From Trichodelitschia bisporula (taxonomy: Eukaryota; Ascomycota; Dothideomycetes; Phaeotrichales; Phaeotrichaceae), in assembly GCA_010356995.1 (NCBI GenBank), contig ML996699.1, forward strand, positions 651,697 through 715,696: a DNA stretch of 64,000 nt. The letters run 5' to 3'. The translations under genes and the position numbers were made by a program. The notes under the pieces were generated by a model. It ran no database searches. It saw only the letters and a list, made by a program, of their open reading frames with translations, and was not told the DNA's origin. Below are positions 59,040-64,000 of the stretch, in pieces; the first letter of the stretch is position 1, and each line of letters opens with the position of its first letter.

Positions 59040-60760
59040 CTCTCAAGACCTGCGTCGTCCTTGAAGGGCGTGGCAAAGGCCACGGCGAACGCCATACGCT
59101 GGATAGCAGTATTAGCATAGTTGACGGGGGGCCAAGGACCATGAGAGCGCTTACGGACTTAATATAGCATCGACTTCGTCATCTACAACGTAGAGAGGCT
59201 ATAGGACAAACCGCTGCTTACGGTGCTCTTCTCTTACGGCGCTGAGCTTAGGGCTTTCATTATCGCAGTCCAGTAGCTCGAGTCTCCCGTCGCCAATATT
59301 GAATCCGTGAATGTAATGGACTATGGAAAGGAACTGTTCCTTAGAAACACGCACAGCTCCGAGATTCTGACGCGGCATAGCATGGAACAAAAACCATTCA
59401 GTTTCATCTCTTCCCATAAATTCCCGCATATCCTTTCGACTTCTCCAAGCGGATAGACGGGCCGCAAATGCGGACCCGAGCAGGCACTCTGGCGCCAGAA
59501 CGATCAGCAACACCCATCTTTTCTTTGTCCAGACTTGATAAATGTCACGTTGGGGTCGACTCCATCCGGTGAGCGAATGGAGCTGGATGTGCCCAGGTAC
59601 TGCAAGGTACAACAGTGACCAGGTGCATAAAAGAAGGACTCCAGTACAACTGGGAAGCGCCTCAGCCGTCGACACTGTTGTCGGAATCGCTCCAGGATGA
59701 CCTCGAGACGTCCCAAGCCCGGCGAATGGAGCCGTCAGCCGTCTGATGCCGGCACAGTGGGGGTATCTGCCGATATTCTTGAAAAAAATTCTCTCGCCCG
59801 GCTTCATGTTCTTTCGCAGGCGTCTGAGCTCCTTGGGAACTTTCTTGGAAACTTCCTCAGGATCCCACACGGGAACATCTTCGTCGCCATCGGATGGTGT
59901 ATCTTCGTCGCTATCGGGTGTTGGGTGCTCAAAAAGCAAGTCCCGAAGGGCCGTATAAAAGAGCCAACTGTCCACGATGCCCTGGTCTTTCGGGGTGCGT
60001 TTGATCTCTACTCTGCCACGGACGCAAAGACCTGCCATCAGGGAAGAGGTGCCATCGGAACGCTCTTGGCCACAAAAAGATCCACATCCGCCACCGCTGT
60101 CTCTCCCTCAGACTGTACCCACTCCAGGTAGTCGTGCGAAAAGACTGCCGTCATGACGGCAAGCCGAGTGTGCATTGGGCACAGCACGTACACAGGCCTG
60201 GTGCCGCCAGCCAGCTCTGGTGAGCCTGGGAAATCGGGGGCAATTTGATGGTTCCCCATAACCATTGTTCGGTCGGTATTTCAATCGCCGTCATATGATC
60301 CTCGGTCCACTTGGAAGTGGACACCATAAAATTTGGATCTTCGAGGGTTTCCAGGAGCTCGTTAGCCACAATCGTTGACTGGCTTGCGCGGGGGCGAAGG
60401 TTGATATCGCTTTCCATTATTGTCTGAATTCTGTTGATGCGAAACGGTGGTCGTTAAGCATGCGTGTGAGTTTGCCACATCCAGGGTTTTGATGTACGGG
60501 TACCGAGACATGCGCCATTCAGACAGTTTGTCGTGCTCCGTTAGCATGACGCTGACCTTTAGGAGGTCACGGAGTTGCAGCCAGGCACCGGCATAGGTAG
60601 AGTCTCAACTGGAACCTTTCTCCCGTTGGCACTCATGAAGAAGAGGTGCATGGCCTCGACAGTGAAGCGGCCATCACACTCACAGAGGAGCGTGCGCAGC
60701 TGGCGAAGTTCCGGGGCTGACATGTTCACCTGCATGTCAACGCCCTAAGTGCCGCGAGTG
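59040..60760 (-). pseudogene. Decayed multispan membrane-protein gene
   Basis: A reverse-strand coding remnant. The best piece, 60038-59199 (279 codons), contains PGERIFFKNIGRYPHCAG-type sequence and a hydrophobic region with HIQLHSLTGWSRPQRDIY, TKKRWVLLIVLAPE and AARLSAWRSRKDMREF. These blocks recall a fungal family of large integral membrane proteins of unknown function. Upstream pieces lie in other frames: MSAPELRQLRTLLCECDG (near 60740), YAGAWLQLRDLLKVSVMLTE (near 60580), KWTEDHMTAIEIPTEQWLWG (near 60290) and VLCPMHTRLAVMTAVFSHD (near 60180). A downstream piece (RMAFAVAFATPFKDD, near 59080) may be the C-terminus. The jump near 60238 lies in a CCCCC run with no intron signals, suggesting frameshifts. 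At least three frame breaks make a pseudogene more likely than a gene with unseen introns. Confidence 0.55.
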
Positions 60761-61742
60761 GGTCCTACTAAAGTGAAAAGCAAGCGTCAGTCCTAGTAGG
60801 AACAGGCACATTGGGGGCTGTACAACGTACTTGTTCTTTATCGTTCACTGGGCCAAGTGTGGCCTAGAAGCTTCTTCTCGCGATATAAGCAATGCATTGG
60901 GCATGGCATGACAGATCCTATTCACCTAACAGGCGATGTCAGCTGGCAGCCCTTCGCACCTATAGAGTGAGGCACTCACCCTATCTGTGATCCCCAAAAG
61001 CTTCTTGAGTTCTTCCAGCAGGACGTGAATCCTCTGAATGGTCCTCAGGACCATCTAAGTTCACCCGCACGATGGTACTCGAGACGAGCTTGGAACACGC
61101 TATCTGACCATCGGGGATCATTGGAGTTCCCGACCAGGTCTTGGTCGATATATAGCTGAGTGATATCGGTATCGACGTAATGAAGGGACAGAAGTGAAGA
61201 AGGAGGTACATATCATGATGAGTGTATAGATGAGGGAAGCACCAACGACGTTCAAGTCTGGAATGATGGATGGTGACGGTGATGTTTGATGATTCTTGAT
61301 TGATGTTCGATGGAGGTTGAGAAAAGCAAAGCGATGAAGTCCCATCCAACGTCAACCACAACCCCAGTTGTACCTTCCTCCCGAAATCCCGCTCTCTGAT
61401 TCGCCCATTCCCCCATGCCCGGCTCACCCAATTACCCGTCAATCATTTCTCGATCTGCACCGCGTTCCTGCGGATCTCGCTGGGAACACAGAAGCAAGCT
61501 GACCACGTCACCTTGGGCCGGCTGACGTTCAGCTCAGAGGGACAGGAGCGGGGTGCGCTCGGAAGATGAAGCCGCCCGAGCAGGCGGCGGAAATTATACC
61601 TATTATCTGGAGCAGGCACACCGCATATCAACATTTGTTTTGCAGTTCGATGATTCAAGATATGCAATAAGATGGTAACGACATCGCCAAAGCCGCAGTG
61701 CCTCTCCAAGTTGCCGTCTATCACGAAATCCTCACACTCATC
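60761..61742. other. Intergenic region, no gene seen
   Basis: It separates the decayed gene (-) from the GH13 gene (+). A 153-codon reverse frame at 60981-61442 has no family likeness and is not called. Confidence 0.35.
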
Positions 61743-63709
61743 ATGAACCCTCCCACCGGCCCCCCTCAAGCCTCGCCAGACTCCCCACCCGAACTGGCCG
61801 AGCATCTAACATCCACAACCGACCCCGCCCTCCAATCCCTCCTCCGCACCGCCCCATCCCGCCCCTACACCCCCTCCCCAACAGCCTGGGAAGACCTAGT
61901 CCTCTACTTCCTCCTCCCCGACCGCTTCTCCAACGCCCTCGAACAGCACCGCGACATCCCGACCACCCAACAGCGCACACCACCCTACACCCCCAGCGCA
62001 GCAGGCTCCGTCCTGCGCCCCCCCAACTCCGCCCAAAAATGGCGCGACGCCGGTGCCCGCTTCGTAGGCGGCACCCTCGCCGGCGTCCGCTCGAAACTCG
62101 GCTACCTATCCCGACTCGGCGTCGGCGGCGTGTGGCTCGGCCCCGTGTTAAAGCAGGTCCGCGGGCTGGAAACGTACCATGGGTACGGGGTGCAGGATTT
62201 TCTGGCCGTGGAGAGCCGGCTGGGGACAAGGGAGGAGTTAAGAGAGGTGGTGAGGGAGGCTCATCGCGTGGGGATTTGTGTGGTGCTGGATGTTATATTG
62301 AATCATGCGGGGGATGTGTTTGCGTATGAGAAGGAACGGCCGGTGTATGATGGGAGGGAGTATAAGGTGAAGGGGTGGTATGATGCGCGGCGCAAGGCTG
62401 AGATTGCGTTCGGTCGTGGGGAGGTCGGGAAGGTAAAGGGGGTGTACCCGGATGGTGCGGTCTGGCCGGTGGAGTTGCAGGATCCGAGTTGCTGGACGCG
62501 AAAGGGGCGGATTCGCGACTGGGATAAGGCGCCAGAGTATCTTGAGGGGGATTTCTTCGGGTTGAAGGCCTTGAGCCTGGGGGCGCACGCGGTGGATAAA
62601 TTTGTTCCTACGCCCACGCTCAAGGCCTTGGTCGAGGTGTACAAGTTTTGGATCGCATACGCTGACCTCGATGGCTTAAGGATCGATACTGTCAAGCATA
62701 TGGGCCATGGGCCGACGCGCTATTTCACCTCTTGTATAAAGGAGTTTGCGCAGGCGCTGGGAAAGGACAACTTTCTCATGGTAGGTGAGATTGCCGGTGC
62801 AGGCGCGTTCGAGACCGTCGAAGTGACAGGTCTGGATGCAGCGCTGGGGATTGGGCACATGCAAGAAGCGCTGTGGAAAGTACCCAAGGGGCTTGAGGAC
62901 CCGTCAGTAAGTGCGCTTCAGCCTCCCCCACCCGTCTGACAGCGTAGAAATACTTCTCCCTGTTCCGCAACGCCCCCTACAAGGAAAAGGGAAGCGGCCC
63001 TTGGTTCCGCAACAAAATCGTCACCATGATCGACGACCACGACCAAATCTGGCGTCTTACATCCAAGGGCCGCTTCTGCTCCGATCCTGTCGGCCAGAAA
63101 CTCATCTGTGCCGCGCTGGCGCTAAACCTGTGCACGTTGGGCATCCCATGCATATACTACGGCACCGAGCAGGGCTTCGACGGGGCCGGTGGATCTGGCA
63201 GCCAGGGACATCACTCGGACCAGTATATCCGCGAGGCGATGTTCGGCGGAGAGTTCGGAGCGTTTCGCACGAGGGATGTGCACTTCTTCCTTGAAGATAG
63301 TGAGATCTACCGCTTTATAGCCAATATCGTCAAGCTGCGCAGCGAGCACATTGCATTGAGGCGCGGGAGGCAGTTTCTGCGCGAGGTATCGTCGACAGGT
63401 ATTCGGTGGGGCTACCCAAAGATCAAAGGACAGCGGAGACGAGGCATTGTTGCTTGGTCCCGGGTGTTCAATGAGGTGGAGCTGCTGTGCGCGATTAGCA
63501 CTGACCCGGATAAGGCAACGGTGGCTTGGGTGGAGGTTGATCCTAGAATGAGTGCGGAAGGAAGTACCTTGGGTTGCTTGTATCCGGGAGGTGACGATGT
63601 CACTGTTCAGCGTAGGGGAGGCAGAGCGATGGTGAAGTTGATTGTTGAGGCGGGCAAATTCGTGGTGTATGGGCAGTCGAGCCATGTCGCAGTTTCATCC
63701 AAAATCTAG
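61743..63709 (+). CDS. GH13 alpha-amylase-family enzyme of bacterial style, no signal peptide
   Basis: A glycoside hydrolase or transglycosylase on alpha-glucosidic bonds. Exons 61743-62906 and 62948-63709 give 641 residues. The (beta/alpha)8 barrel carries all four GH13 regions: VVLDVILNHAG (region I), DGLRIDTVKH with nucleophile Asp315 (region II), MVGEIAG with acid/base Glu349 (region III) and MIDDHDQ with Asp420 (region IV). GVWLGPVLKQVRGLETYHGYG and GIPCIYYGTEQGFDG are also typical. There is no signal peptide: the N-terminal 50 residues are Pro/Ser-rich, so the enzyme is probably intracellular. From memory the closest relatives are bacterial GH13 proteins with the YHGYGIQDFL block, some of which also occur in fungi. 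It is not a classical secreted fungal amylase. The substrate cannot be read from sequence. Confidence 0.9.
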
Positions 63710-64000
63710 ACACAACTTGATAGATGACGAATGCGCAGTTCTCCGCGTGCTTGATGGGGCTTCGGCTTTAACAAAGCGTGACGGCATACTTCAAGTGGAT
63801 ATCGGTTAGCCGGGGATGATCGATCAGAATTTACGATGGCCAGAGATGAGTCGGAGACATAAAATGATCCAGACCCTAATGTGAGGATGCGTGGGCGCAC
63901 ATTCCTGTCTCAACGCTCTCCAATGAAGCTCCGAACCTCATCACCACAACCAGCACCAACGTCAAGATAGACTCTTTTATGGCGCTTCCCAAGCGGCAGC
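63710..64000. other. 3' flank, no gene seen
   Basis: The remaining 291 bases hold the GH13 3' UTR and unassigned sequence. Confidence 0.3.

Noticed and set aside
60981-61442. 153-codon reverse frame
   Set aside because: It resembles no known protein, and the composition is that of intergenic DNA.

Overview
The window looks like ordinary nuclear DNA of a filamentous ascomycete (Pezizomycotina). Most genes carry one to six introns of roughly 40-60 bases with GT..AG ends and a CTAAC-like branch site just before the acceptor. Coding DNA is GC-rich, and a single 5S rRNA gene sits alone between protein genes. The mannitol dehydrogenase at 57.1 kb is, from memory of the family, very close to the Cladosporium allergen Cla h 8, which hints at Dothideomycetes; I hold that class call loosely. 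Two runs of N (72 and 80 bases) are assembly gaps, and both fall inside genes.

Layout. 0.6-8.3 kb: a CCCH zinc-finger protein, the mitochondrial cristae protein MIC10 and the ribosome-biogenesis protein URB2. 8.5-14.2 kb: a divergent pair, made of a secreted GH55-type glucanase with a C-terminal module like that of killer-toxin-like chitinases, and a secreted 288-residue protein of unknown function. 14.4-20.7 kb: a zinc alcohol dehydrogenase, a 47-48 bp minisatellite, the small subunit of ribonucleotide reductase (with ACGCGT boxes around it), a DUF7719-type membrane protein and the GPI-anchor de-N-acetylase. 21.7-28.0 kb: an acidic orphan protein, the COMPASS subunit SHG1 with a huge Arg-Asp tail interrupted by a gap, a small complex I-like protein and a CofD/YvcK-family protein with an 18-base microexon. 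28.2-29.6 kb: an unusual array of repeated inverted pairs. 29.9-43.8 kb: an orphan gene whose first coding exon is only ATG, a DGR2/WDR44-type WD40 protein, the septation GTPase SPG1/TEM1, the 5S gene and a DNF3-type P4-ATPase. 46.4-58.0 kb: MUB1/SamB, a CorA magnesium transporter, an AUR1-like PAP2 enzyme and mannitol dehydrogenase. 59.0-63.7 kb: a decayed membrane-protein gene and a GH13 enzyme of bacterial style.

Most genes are housekeeping and unrelated in pathway, as is usual for fungal chromosomes. The one pair that looks functionally linked is the GH55 fusion with its divergent secreted neighbour, and this is my best candidate for a poorly described system. I saw no intact transposon, no LTR element, no CRISPR array and no tRNA that I could support. 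Gene models rest on reading frames, splice phases and remembered family sequences; no search was run.
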